Of a DNA stretch of 64,000 nt, positions 12,563-23,336 are shown piece after piece. How positions within the stretch are numbered: the stretch's first letter is position 1; every line of letters begins with the position of its first letter. A model generated the notes under the pieces. It did not search any database. It saw only the letters and a list, made by a program, of their open reading frames with translations, and was not told where the DNA came from. The position numbers were made by a program, and so were the translations under genes. Origin of the DNA: Romanomermis culicivorax (Eukaryota > Nematoda > Enoplea > Mermithida > Mermithidae). The DNA is taken from contig CAWUHX010000357.1 in assembly GCA_963922205.1 (NCBI GenBank), forward strand, positions 186,001-250,000, in the 5' to 3' direction.

Positions 12563-13906
12563 TCTGCAGCCGGCTCCACAAACAATCCCTCACCAAGAGT
12601 GCACTCAGAAAAAGGCCCTCGCGAAAGTTCCCTCAGCAGAGTGCACTCAGGAAATCGGTTCTACAATAGGACTGCAACCATCACTTTGCTGAGGGCACTC
12701 ACTGTGAGAAATCATATCATCATAATTCCAAGAGAGTGAGGTAACATTTTTTCCGAGTTACTCTCGAAAACTGTAAAGGCGGCCAACTAGAAGGTTTTCG
12801 GGTATGCTGATTTTGAAAACTGCGCTCGAAATAAGTGTAAAAATTTAAACTCAAAGAAATGTAATTATCGGTATGAAAAATGCACGTTTTCTATGCCAAC
12901 ATAATATATGGAAATGATAGCTAACAAGTGCCGAAGCTTTTAGCCGTCTTAAGTTTACACTGGGTTTACACATTTTTTTACACTATGACTATGGGCCGAT
13001 TTTGTCCGAAACGATTTTTTTTTTAATTTTGGCATCAGGTAGAGACTTTTAGGCCCAACCTTACTTTCTCGGCAATCCGAAATTCCTTTACAAAGAAAAT
13101 GTAAAGTGATTTTCGAGGCTCAATAGCACTTTTTCAATGTGTTAATTCTAAATTTGAGGATGTGCATTCGTCGACTGAGTTGCGAGCTTTCGTTTGATAT
13201 AAAAATTTTGAGTGTAATATGAAAATTCGCTGATTTAAAATGATTTGAAATTTTCAGGAAAAAGATCAGAGAAAGTCGACCGGACCCCGTCAAAAAGGGT
13301 GTTGTTCAATGCGCCTCAAGGTCTTGAACAAGAATATATATGCAACATATATGGGGAAATGAAAACCCTGACCTTTACGGGCAAAAAACTGTGATTTTTG
13401 GTTCGCTTGCTTTAAACCACGCTATAACTTTTCTGCTATCAGTGTTAGCTGCAAAATTCTTTTTCTATTTTGTAGAACGTAAAAAATTGAGTCGATTGCT
13501 TTTTTTCATTTGATCGCTGATAACTTCAAAACTTCAAAAAAATCGAAAAATCGGTGAAATTTATGGTTTAAAGTCTTGTCGAACAGCTATATAAACCCTA
13601 TAAAAAATTAATTTTGAGTATAAAAATTAGTTTCCAACAAAATCTTTGCAGCAAAATTTCGTTATGGGCCTTCAGAGGGACCTCTCCCCTCCCTCTGAAA
13701 TTTCACTCCGCCCTTCCCTTCACTGAGGGTTGTGAGAAGAGTTCGATTGCGGAACTCAAATCACAAAAAATCCCTCACGCTGAGGGAGGGCCCTCTCAAT
13801 TTTTTTTGTACAACCGAAACTTTTGTGAGCGTGATTTTTTAGTACCTTTTTGCTATGTAAGCGACCTCACTGTGTCTGAGGGGTGATCGTGGAAGCGGCT
13901 GCTGTT
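12563..13906. mobile_element. Degenerate TIR DNA element, about 1.3 kb
   Basis: The left end contains GCAGCCGGCTCCAC and then ATCCCTCACC. The right end read in reverse gives GCAGCCGCTTCCAC and then ACCCCTCAG. These form diverged terminal inverted repeats of about 40 bp. Several CCCTCA...GTGCACTCA sub-repeats lie just inside the ends. No transposase reading frame was found and a target duplication is not clear. Superfamily unknown; a non-autonomous element is likely. Confidence 0.5.
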
Positions 13907-14141
13907 CATCACGAAGTTAATATGTTGTATTTTCCTGTTTCATTGTTACGCAATGCACCCAACGGTCTCTGAGCTGCCATTATCAACAGTGGGCTCTTGT
14001 TTATTGGCGTCGATTTAGCATATCTAAAAATCATGCACTATATACAACGATATTATCGACATTTTACTGTAGGAATGTTTTACAGGGGTATCACTAATCG
14101 GCGGAATCCGCATGCGGATTCGGATTGCAGATATGATCTAA

Positions 14142-15073
14142 AGCCGTAGGCATACTTAGCCGCAACGGGCGAAAAAGTCTGCGGCTCGCACACTTTTTTG
14201 CGGTTTTCAAAAATTGCGACCCGCAAGTCACCCGCAAAACCGCAATGCGGTTGCGGTTGGCAACCCGCAACCGCATTGCGGTTTAGTGCGGTTTATCGAC
14301 CCGCAAAGAGTTCTCGAGTGGAGTACTTTTTGCGGTTCTGGCAGCCGCACTTGATACAGTATATGCCGTTTCGCGCTGAATAACACTGAATACCTGATCT
14401 TTATCAACTAGAAAACTCAATTATTTCCAGAATTTGCTTTGTCCAGTGTTTTTTTTCTGCAAAGGAATCTTTCGAGGAGAAAAATTCGGGAACAAAGAAT
14501 AAAATTTATGCAAGGTTCTCATTGTCGAAAAAATTTTCGGGAATCTGAAACTGAAAAGATGTATTTTGGTGAACACTGTTTTTCCCGCCGGCTTTTCGTC
14601 AAATGGCGATAGGGGTAAAAAATTTCCCCCCAATTTTCTAAAGTCTTTTTTCGCTTAAAAATGCTCATAGACGGTTTATTTTAGTGTTTTTAAGCTTTTA
14701 AAACATGATGTTTTTAGAGCGGTTGATTTTTTCCACATGAGAACCGGACCCAAAATTTTTTTCCTCATTTTCCAAAAATTTTCCCCATTTTTAAAAACGT
14801 TTGTAATGTGCCTACCTACGGATGCTTTTCCATGCAATTAGGAGCATACCCAAGCATTTTGACGCTTTTGGATTCGGAAACCTACAACCTTGCATCTCTT
14901 AAGTAATTTCCGGTTCGAAATTGCGGTTAACTATGCTTACAATTGCGGTTTTCCGGTTCCGCATTTTTGCGGAACCGCGGGAAAGTATGCCATTGTGAGA
15001 GCCGCAACCGACCCGCAATTGCGGGTCGCAAAATTTGCGGCCGCAAAAAAACCGGTCAAGTATGCCTACGGCT
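14142..15073. mobile_element. Nested TIR element with TAA duplication (PIF/Harbinger-like MITE), 932 bp
   Basis: The ends are inverted copies of AGCCGTAGGCATACTT (16 of 16) and are flanked by TAA on both sides (14,139-14,141 and 15,074-15,076). The right arm of the host element lacks this block, which confirms insertion. A 3-bp TAA duplication fits the PIF/Harbinger superfamily. The subterminal region is full of short palindromes of the type CCGCAA...TTGCGG. No transposase frame is present. Confidence 0.7.
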
Positions 15074-15584
15074 TAATCAGCCGATGCGGATATTGTTGGC
15101 GAATATACATCCACATATCCCCTGTCTAACTGGCGGATGAAAAAGGTGGATTCCACATTTTTTGGGCAGATATTGATACCTAATCGGGAGATGGAGAAAA
15201 TGCTCAGATACACACTCAACAGGTCTAAAAGGCAGACATGCTTTGCGGATTGCGGATTTTTTTCAGAATTCTTCGAATGTGTTGCCAAAGTTGGCAACTT
15301 TTATGGCGGATACGCATGTCTAAAAGGCGGATTTTGGAGAAGAGGGTGGATACACATCCGCCATCCGCAAAATGTCTAATCGGCGCATATGTAAAGCGGA
15401 TATGCGGATATAAAATGTTTTCATCAGAAATGGTGAAATTTTTTTTGCTTTTTTATGTATGATGGTCAGCCATGCAGGGAGGGGGCTTGGGGGGCGATGG
15501 CTCTCCAAATTTTCAAGTACTCAAAAAAGCAAACGATTCTTTCTTTCTTTATCTTCATGATAAAGTTCAGTCAGAAATGCCAAT

Positions 15585-15856
15585 GGCCCTGCTATACTTC
15601 GGATGAAATATTTTTAAACCCAAACCTACGAAAAAAAGATAAAACACCAAGATGCATTTTTCGCACCATAATTCATATGTTATAACATACGCGACCGCTA
15701 GTGCCTGTTCAGAAATTTCGATTGAATCGAAATTGACAACCGGCGTCGGCCGTCATCAAAAAGACGAAGTATAGCATCTTGAAACAGGCGCCGGCTATGA
15801 GCTGCTATACTTCTAACAGTGACGGCCGGCGCCGGCCGGCGAAGTATAGCAGGGCC
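15585..15856. mobile_element. Nested TIR MITE, 272 bp, Harbinger-like ends
   Basis: The 17-bp ends GGCCCTGCTATACTTCG are perfect inverted copies, and the motif GAAGTATAGCA recurs inside. TTA follows the right end and the uninterrupted right arm has CCAATTAC at this site. A TTA duplication with bases lost on the left is therefore possible but not proven. Non-coding. Confidence 0.7.
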
Positions 15857-15999
15857 TTAAATGTTATACAATACTTACAGCTTCAAAAAAATAATTCTTT
15901 GAAACACAATACACTGCAGTGCTAGAATTTTTTGCAGTTTCAATTGAAGCACTAGCGTTATCGTGATTTTTGGGGTGTAGGGATTTTTGATGACCGGGA

Positions 16000-16615
16000 A
16001 TTCAAAGGATGCGGCCACTTTACACAAAAAATCTTCATTAATATAAATAAACATACTCCCTTGACTTTTAGAATGAAGGGGTTTTCGACCATCGGGAATT
16101 TGATGGACACGGTCACTTTACACGAAAAATTGTCCCATGTGTAAACAAGCATATTTTCGTGATTTTTTGAGACAATGTGACCATGGGGAACTCAATGAAT
16201 GTGCTTACTTTACACAAAAAAATTATCCGGCATGTAAACAATCGTTTTTTGTGATTTTTTGGTGGAAGGGGTTTTTGACGGCAGGCAATCCAATGAATGT
16301 GTCACTTTACACAGAAAATTATTTGAGGTAGCATATTTTTGTTATTATTTGGGGCATGGGTTCTTGGTCCACGGGGAATTAAATGAATGCACTCACTTTA
16401 TTCAAAGAATTATCCTTTATGTAAACAAGCAAATTTTCATGATTTTTTGGTGGAAAGGGTTTTCGACCATGGAGAATCCAATGGATGTGATCACTTCACA
16501 AACAAAATGATTTTAAGTGTAAGAAATGTACTTCTGCGTTTTTTGGGTGCTAGCTTTCTGATCATGGGGAATTCAATAGACACAGCCACTTCACACAAAA
16601 AACTGCACATTCAAG
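16000..16615 (+). repeat. About 95-bp tandem repeat, six diverged units
   Basis: Each unit runs CACTTTACACAAAAA, then TGTAAACAAGCATAT, then TGATTTTTTGG and GGGGAATTCAATGAATG. Units start near 16,014, 16,110, 16,203, 16,302, 16,393 and 16,491. The same unit, inverted, begins the right arm at 30,186. The spacing and divergence are those of a satellite-like internal repeat of the hAT-like element, not a CRISPR array. Confidence 0.7.
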
Positions 16616-17403
16616 TGTCGTATATGCGGTCCTATGCCCTCGGCTACCTAGCTGCGGTTCTTGGGAGATCCAATCTGGTACGGCCCCTGATGCTAACCCG
16701 GTACTAGATACAATCCTACTGCCGGTCACTGAGACTTGAAGAACAAAGATATTTATTTTGGAAATGACAGAAGTGTAAATACAACGGTGAGCAATTGATA
16801 AACGGAATACAAATGCCAAAGTAGGAACACGACGCTGATTTCCTCCCTAAGTCGCTGACCCTTCTTTCTGTCCCTGTGCACAGAGCCCCAGGGACTTCCG
16901 GGTATCTTAATCCATGACCTAAGCTGAAAGCTTGTCCAAAGACAAAACAGTCTACCTAACTCCTGAACAACCGCTCACTAATCTCCTTGATCAAGATTGA
17001 ACGTCGAAAATCTCCTTAGGCCGCGGGAATCCTCAAGACGAATCCGCGACGCGAAAATCAAAACACACAATAATGCGAACGGTGAATGCGTCCTCAATCC
17101 TTCCTCAGTCGCCGCGAGTCTTCTCCGAAGACGCAATAAGGGACGCGACCAGATGATAATGATACGTAAAATTAATAATGAAAAAACATACTGCAACGCG
17201 TCTAACATCGACTTGCCAGTTGCATGCAAAACATTCGCGCCACCATTTATGTATTTTTGAACCAAAAAATGTATGTGACACAAACTGTTTTACCGGTTTG
17301 TTTACCTAAGAATAAATGAAAGCACTTTAACAACAAAGGAACTTTAGAAAATAAAAGTGAGGTAATTAGAGGACCAAAGGTCAGAGGAATTGACCCTCTG
17401 ACA
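16616..17403 (-). repeat. 3' LTR of element 2
   Basis: Read on the minus strand it begins TGTCAGAGGGTCAATT next to the polypurine tract and ends CGCATATACGACA. It is 788 bp long and differs from the 5' copy by about 17 positions, including single-base indels. Confidence 0.93.
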
Positions 17404-17451
17404 TCCCTCCCCCCAAAGGCAAGACTTTTCCCGCCAGTGAAGGGAAAAGTC
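17404..17451 (-). promoter_or_regulatory. Hairpin and polypurine tract of element 2
   Basis: On the minus strand a perfect 10-bp hairpin (GACTTTTCCC, 9-nt loop, GGGAAAAGTC; + coordinates 17,423-17,451) lies just before the purine run TTTGGGGGGAGGGA, which abuts the LTR. Position and layout match the hairpin-polypurine arrangement of elements 1 and 3, although the stem sequence is unrelated. Confidence 0.75.
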
Positions 17452-18569
17452 AGGAGGTCCCCCAAGGGCCCCCGACTCCCGATGCCGACGACTCCAAAAT
17501 GTTCAAAAATGACGCTACGCGCCGTTGACGCAATAAAATTAATAAAAATGAAACGCCCGTATCGAACGGTATCTTTACAACTATGGGGCCGATGGCGCCG
17601 GATGCTACCCCCAATGCTAAAAGTTCACTAATGAAAATGCCCCGTGGGCCCGTTTACCCGAATAAAAAGAATAAAATGTTTGAACGAATAGCGTTCGCCG
17701 CACTCGGGCCGAATTTGACCAAAATAAAAATGAGATCGTTTAACCGGCCGCGACCCCCGCGGTGCCCGAGTTAGGTTGTGGGCCGCTCCCCACTGCCATC
17801 GATGTGTTCAGTATCGGTGGCTCCTCCATCACCGATTGTGGCCTTCATCTCCGTCCTCTCTGGAGGGGGGGTTGTTGATTGTGGAGAGCCCGCAAGACTT
17901 TCGAAATTTCTGCCGCCATTGCTCCTCTGGCCCCTTGGCCGGACACTGGCCCCCCCAACGCCTTTGGTATTATCTGCCTCCAGGGAGAAAGGATGCCCGA
18001 AAACCAAATCCTCTGACCCTTTGGCTATCTAGATTTTGAACCAAAAATATTTATGGTATTTGTTGTTAAAGTGAATCTGCCTTATTAAAAGGTAAACTTA
18101 AACCAATAACACGGTCTGTGCCACAAAAAAAAAAGAATTTGAAGTGAAAATATGTTTTGGAAAAAAGGGTAAAGAGAAATATAAAAATGGTTGCGCGAAA
18201 GCTGCCTACACACTGCACGATGTCAGTTGGTGACTGCTTTGGAAGGAAAAGAATGGTCAAAATTTACGAAAATACAAAAATTGGCTTATAATTTACAAAT
18301 TCACCGAAAAGGAGGTACAAAATATCTTCGTGCAGATTCGAATAAAACAAAACACAGACGAAAAAATAAATGAAACAAATTACTGAGATTAGTACGAGAG
18401 GCAATTTTAAGGCGAATTTTAAAGTGGCACAACCGGTTTTTCATTTTGTAATACTAACGCTCGGAGAAGAAAAAATAAGTGACCTTTGAAATATCAGAAA
18501 AATTTACAAAGTGAAATAATTACGTTTATGGTGACTTCACAAAGAGGGGGGTCATTGTTAACAAATAAT
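17452..18569 (-). other. 3' untranslated region of element 2
   Basis: The stretch between the exonuclease ORF and the hairpin is GC-rich from about 17,440 to 18,010. It contains overlapping short open frames on both strands with no recognisable domain, attributable to composition. No further gene is supported. Confidence 0.5.
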
Positions 18570-19133
18570 TTACTTTTGTCTATGACCACTGTGGTCCCGC
18601 CCAGGCTGACCGATACCTTGTTCTCTTTTCAAGGGCAATATATAATCGGGGTTCCCTGTTGACGGCGGTCCTTGCGGCGGTTGCATTCCCCCTGACGTCC
18701 CCGGAATTTCCATCCTTTCTTCACCTTGTACGTTACGTATCGGAGGAATTACTGTGGGTGGTGGCATTCGAAGGCCAGGCGGAACCAAGAATTGGTGATA
18801 ATATTGCGGTTGCCCCGGCTGGAATTGCAAAACCGGAAATTGCGATACTTGAAATTGCTGTGGCGGAGGTATCATTGTATTGGGCAATACTTGACCTGAA
18901 AAGAGAGGGCGATTCATACAGTCAACTCCTACCATGGGCAATCCCGGATAATTCGGCGGCATGTACGGTAATTGCTGCTGCTGCGCTATCATCATTGCAT
19001 TCGGGTCGGCCATCAATACTCCCTGTTGGCTTGATTCATTGGCTCTAGGCCTATCCAGTGAAGCCGTTTGACTGGAATAGGACACGTCCAATCGATCATC
19101 ATGTTGATAATATCCCGGTGTTTTTTTTCGGCT
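18570..19133 (-). pseudogene. In-frame continuation of the element 2 exonuclease ORF beyond a TGA
   Basis: The reading frame of the exonuclease ORF continues after its TGA (19,134-19,136) for about 188 codons to 18,570. It encodes a Pro/Gln-rich tail with several PPP and QQQ runs. The homologous ORF in element 3 also ends in a Pro-rich then Arg-rich tail. The TGA is therefore probably a nonsense mutation that shortened the protein in this copy. Readthrough cannot be excluded, but there is no specific evidence for it. Confidence 0.6.
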
Positions 19134-22100
19134 TCAAGACTTTAGGTATCCCTTCCGTTCTTCCAATTCTCTTTTCTCTTTTTCTTTTCGTTCGAACTTT
19201 TCTTCATACTCTTCAATTTCCTTGCGCCAACTTTCCTCTTCATTTTCTCTTTGTCTTTTTTCTTTCGACATTGATTTTTCATGACGGCTTTTGCCCCGGT
19301 GTCGACTTTCGTATCTCCTTTTCCTTTCCTTTTCTGGCATCGCCGATTTTCCTCTTTTTTGTTCCGCATCCTCCTTTCTGGTCCAATGTTTGGATACCTT
19401 ACCTGCCGCAGGCCTACTGTAGAGATGCTTGACTCGGTATCCGATTTTCTTTTTTAAGCTTTTTCTGACTTCTACAAGGTCGTGGGCCTTTTTTCTATCG
19501 ATCACTTCCCAAAAACATATGCAGGGATCGGTATTATCAGTTTCTCTCTTCCAAACTTGAATATTCGCGTATTTCGGTTCGGGGTCCTTCTTATCCTGCA
19601 GGACAGCCTTAGCAATCGTATATGCTAGTCCCCCTGCCTTAGACTGGCAAGAGGCGTATAACGTATGAAAATTACCACCTGCTCCTTCTTGTCTGGCGTT
19701 AAATTCACGGCATAATTTCATAGTGACATAAGCGTGAGCCTGATAGTGGAATCCGGCGAAATTTTGTGGAATTCTGCTCAACGGCGACAATTTCATGAAT
19801 AAACAGGCGCAGGCCCATACCGCGGCTTCGTACGCTTTCCATGGAGGCCGAGTTGTAGTCCATTCAGCCAATTGAAGTTCGAAAATGTTCCACAATTTTT
19901 CAGGTAGATTCGCCTGCAACACGTGGAATTGCAATTCATAGTAACGTATTGTTTCTATTTCGACTCCTGCTTCATCATAGATACGATTTATCAAGTCCGT
20001 CATCATAAGAGCTACCTCTTCATCCAACGCGGGATCCATGTGCGCGAGATATTTCTGAACACACGGATTTGACAGAGATACTCTACCATATTGGAAATCT
20101 ACGACGTATTTTCCTTCCTTCAAGGCTTTTTTCAGGACTTGGCCGCGTTTCCCTAGGCCTCGTCGATACTTGATTTTGTCATTCAGATTTCCTGCCGGTT
20201 GTTGGAACTTTCCGCTTTTCACTTTGTCTAATTCGGCTTTATTCTCTTCTTGCGCCATTCGTTTCTCTTTCTCTTGCCTTTTGTTGTGCATTACTCTCAC
20301 AAATTTCTCGGGGTTGGTTATATTTTCTACATTCTGCCCACCAGCCTTGGCATATACCGGCGGTGCGGGCAAAACATTAGTTTCGGGAGTTTCGTCCTCA
20401 CTCCCGATTTCGGAAACAACTTCCACATATGGTTCTCCGCTTGTCTCTTCTACTTCGGCATTGACATTTTCCAATTGCTTTGCTAGCTCAATCGCAGCCT
20501 TTCCATATTTCTCTTTTTCTAACGTTTCTATCTTTTCTTTCATCTCTTTTATCTGCTCGGTCAGCTTTTCCACATCAGGTTGTATTTCGCTTTCGGGCTG
20601 GACTATTTCCATCAATTTTTCTTCCTCTATGACATTTTTATTATCATTAGCCGGTATATTGGCAATAAGGGGATCGGCGATGATCACTTCCACGGGCTTT
20701 TCCTGTTCCATTTGGGTACCTGAAACATTCAAATTATCAATTTTAGAGGGTACATTTTCTGTCTGTTCCTTCGAAGTTCTTTCCATAGGACCCCGGCTAG
20801 CCGGGACCACAACTTCTACTTGAGGAAACAGATCCGAGTCGTCCCACTTAGTTACAGATTTGAAAGTTGTAGAAGTGCTGGGGACCCATAGGTCCTTAGC
20901 CTCGAATATAGACGCGGAAACATTCCAATAAATGAGATTTTTGCTAGCCACGTGAACATGCAGAAAATGAAACACATTATAAAAGTTATGGTTCAAAAAA
21001 TAAATAGAATTTTCGCATAAATCTGTTTCTATTTCTTCTTCGGGTTCTTTTAAGGAACGTGGTATCCATTTTATAGGTAGTATGCAGAAAATATTTTGGA
21101 CCGACTTCTGCGTGCATACCTTCGGATATCGTTCCATCATTTGTTCTGCTTGTTCGGTCATTTTGTTATTCACAAGATCTTGGCCCATCCATTTCATAAA
21201 TTCGATTCCCTCTTGTTCGTTTCTCCATACGGAGGACCACATACCCGACGTAAACCCTGGCACCCAAGATCTCCATTCTTGCGCCGAATGAGGCCACAAG
21301 AAATAAATGAGGGGATTTATGTTCTTCTCATACAACTCCTTGACCACAGGGACAATCGATCGATTGATTTTTGGATGGTAATAGTCCCTAAGCAACGATA
21401 CCTGTTCCTGTATATTATTCGTAAAGTGAATCACTTTGCTAGGCCATTTTCCTTGCTTCATTTCCATCTCTCTTGGCTCTATTGGTCGTCGGAATTGCCG
21501 CGCAGCTAGTATATCTTCTAAATCCCAATCATTGGTGGGCCCTTCTTCCGATTCTTCCGTATCTTTCCTTTTCCGTGATGCTTTTACCTTTCTTTCTACC
21601 CACGGGTACCAACGGCGGGGTACTGGTTGCGGGTCGATGTCGCTATTCGAGAAATGCGGAGGGCAATAGAAATTTCCAGGCGCTTGTTCTTCTGATAATT
21701 TATATGTTGCAATTGCTTCCCCGCGCATCATGAAATATAACACATTGATATTGCCCGTCATTTCCTCTACTCCGTACGCGCCTTTCCACTGCGGGTCCGT
21801 ATATTTATCTTCGAACATTTCTCGAAATCTCTGGGCTAAATCGGCAACCAACTCTGGTTCCATCATATCGTGAGGATATAACTTGAAACAGTTTTGCACA
21901 TCAGTAGCGAACCCGTATCGTAGCAATGCCAAGAAACATAGAAGGGACCCGTGCGCATCGAGCGTTGCGTATCGCAAAACTTCTATGTTTAATTTGTCCG
22001 CTTCCATTAGCTGCCGAAATTCTAGAGAGCTCAATTGACCCCACGAAATTTTAAAAGCATCAAGCCACAAAAATAGAATTTCCATCATAAGGGCCTTTAA

Positions 22101-22654
22101 GTTCAGGGCTTCCGGACTAATTCCTATCATTCTTGTCTTTGCTTTATCCTTCATCTCGGCCAATACGATTTCCAGATCATAGACACAGCACGACAAGATG
22201 TAATCGATATTGTCATGCTTTTTTCGGGCTAGCTCTCTTTCTTGATCTAAATATCCGAATCTAGTCAAGACTAGCGTGATGTCTTCGCGAATGTGAAAAT
22301 GGATGATGATATTCTCTTCGCGAAAAATTGTGTTATATATCTTATGAAAATGTTCTTTGTCCCAAAACTTTAAATCTACTATAAAGTTCTTCCCACACAT
22401 AGTCGAAATCGTCAAGAGCCTCAAGGCGTCGCTGGGTTTCCAACCCCACGTTTTGGGTTTCCTTCCACTTTCGGTATCTAGCGCGATGACTATTCGTCCT
22501 CTAAATTTCGATTGGTTTATCGCCTTATTAAAAGCTTTAATGTTTTCGGGCGCGAGGAACAAAGGTTCTTCGATGGCCGTATGGGGCCCACCAAACAACG
22601 ACGTGAAATAATTGAAAATATCTGTTAGCCGCACCAATCTTCGCACGTTATAAT
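19134..22654 (-). CDS. DEDDy-type 3'-5' exonuclease protein of element 2, main exon
   Basis: This is the extra ORF downstream of integrase. Numbering from codon 22,646: Exo I is ALDTES (D57, E59), Exo II is REDITL (D122) and Exo III is YATLD (Y226, D230). These are the four metal-binding acids and the tyrosine of the RNase D/WRN/MUT-7-like DEDDy family. A region shared with the element 3 ORF follows (LYPHD at 256-260, MRGEAIATYK at 307-316), then an acidic coiled-coil region, a helical domain at roughly 850-1,050, and a Lys/Arg/Glu-rich C-terminus. The open frame has no ATG before Exo I: codon 22,646 is GTG and a TAA lies just upstream. Translation must therefore begin in a spliced 5' exon (22,868-22,967). 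No signal peptide or membrane segment is seen, so it is not an envelope. Substrate unknown; 3' ends of RNA or DNA are expected from the family. Confidence 0.85.
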
Positions 22655-22867
22655 CTTAAAATTTTCACATAATTTTTTACCTATTCGTTTTTGGTACTAA
22701 TTTCGAAACAAAAATGACTCAAATGCTCAAGAATAAATTTGGACATAGGCGAGTTGATCAGTCTCTCAAATACCCAAAATCCTCGGCATATAAATTGCCG
22801 CGCGGTCAATTTAGAGTCCTGTTTCGAATAAAAATTTCTACCACATATTTTACCCTTTCACACTTAC
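22655..22867 (-). other. Candidate intron in the element 2 exonuclease ORF (213 nt)
   Basis: The donor GTAAGT (22,867-22,862) and acceptor TTTTAAG (ending at 22,655) join in phase 1. Removal fuses the ATG-bearing frame upstream to the exonuclease frame and deletes in-frame stops. The join falls three residues before N-V-R-R-L, exactly where the element 3 ORF has its own candidate intron, also phase 1. Confidence 0.7.
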
Positions 22868-22967
22868 TACTGATTTGGAAATTTGTATTGTCTTGGCGGT
22901 CTTGCGGCTGCCTGAAACTATTGTCTACTTCGACGAAATTGGACGTGGCCATATCGCGTTCGAACAT
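22868..22967 (-). CDS. Candidate first coding exon of the element 2 exonuclease protein
   Basis: It starts at ATG 22,967 (MFERDMATSNF) and encodes 33 codons plus one base before the donor GTAAGT. Its C-terminal half resembles the N-terminus of the element 3 ORF (V-D-N-S-F-R-Q against V-N-E-R-Y-V-R, then N-x-x-F). A strong acceptor (ATTTTTTAG, ending at 23,030) lies 62 nt upstream with no ATG in between. This fits an mRNA produced by cis- or trans-splicing. The exon is too small to recognise without the intron comparison. Confidence 0.6.
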
Positions 22968-23336
22968 GGACTTCAAAAATCCTCCAGTCGACAAAAATAA
23001 TTAATATAGTAATATTTTGCAAATGAAATCTAAAAAATAGCTCCATAACGCCTTCGATTTTATGGGATCTGTAACTCGGGTAGGGTTTTCTCGGGACTTA
23101 TAAACATTTTTATTTCTTCACACTGAGCGCGTGAAAAAAAATAATTTTGCCCATTAAAAAATTTTCCGGCGTCGTAGTTTTTGATAACTGCCTAAAACTG
23201 CCATAAAATTGCCAAAAATAAGTTAGAACAATAAAAATTTGAAGGGAAAAATGGGAAAGGTATAATACAGGGAACATTGAAAAAGGACACCTAAAACAAA
23301 ATTTGAACACAATGCACAAATAAACGATAAAATGAA

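Noticed and set aside
16000..16615. CRISPR-like array
   Set aside because: Units of about 95 bp diverge along their whole length, there is no constant repeat with unique spacers, and the genome is eukaryotic.
17440..18039. Extra gene in the GC-rich 3' region of element 2
   Set aside because: Open frames exist on both strands with no domain and no start or splice context; attributed to base composition.
19134..22654. Selection keeping the element 2 exonuclease intact while gag-pol decays
   Set aside because: With four lesions in about 6 kb of gag-pol, one late TGA in the exonuclease ORF is not clearly different from chance.
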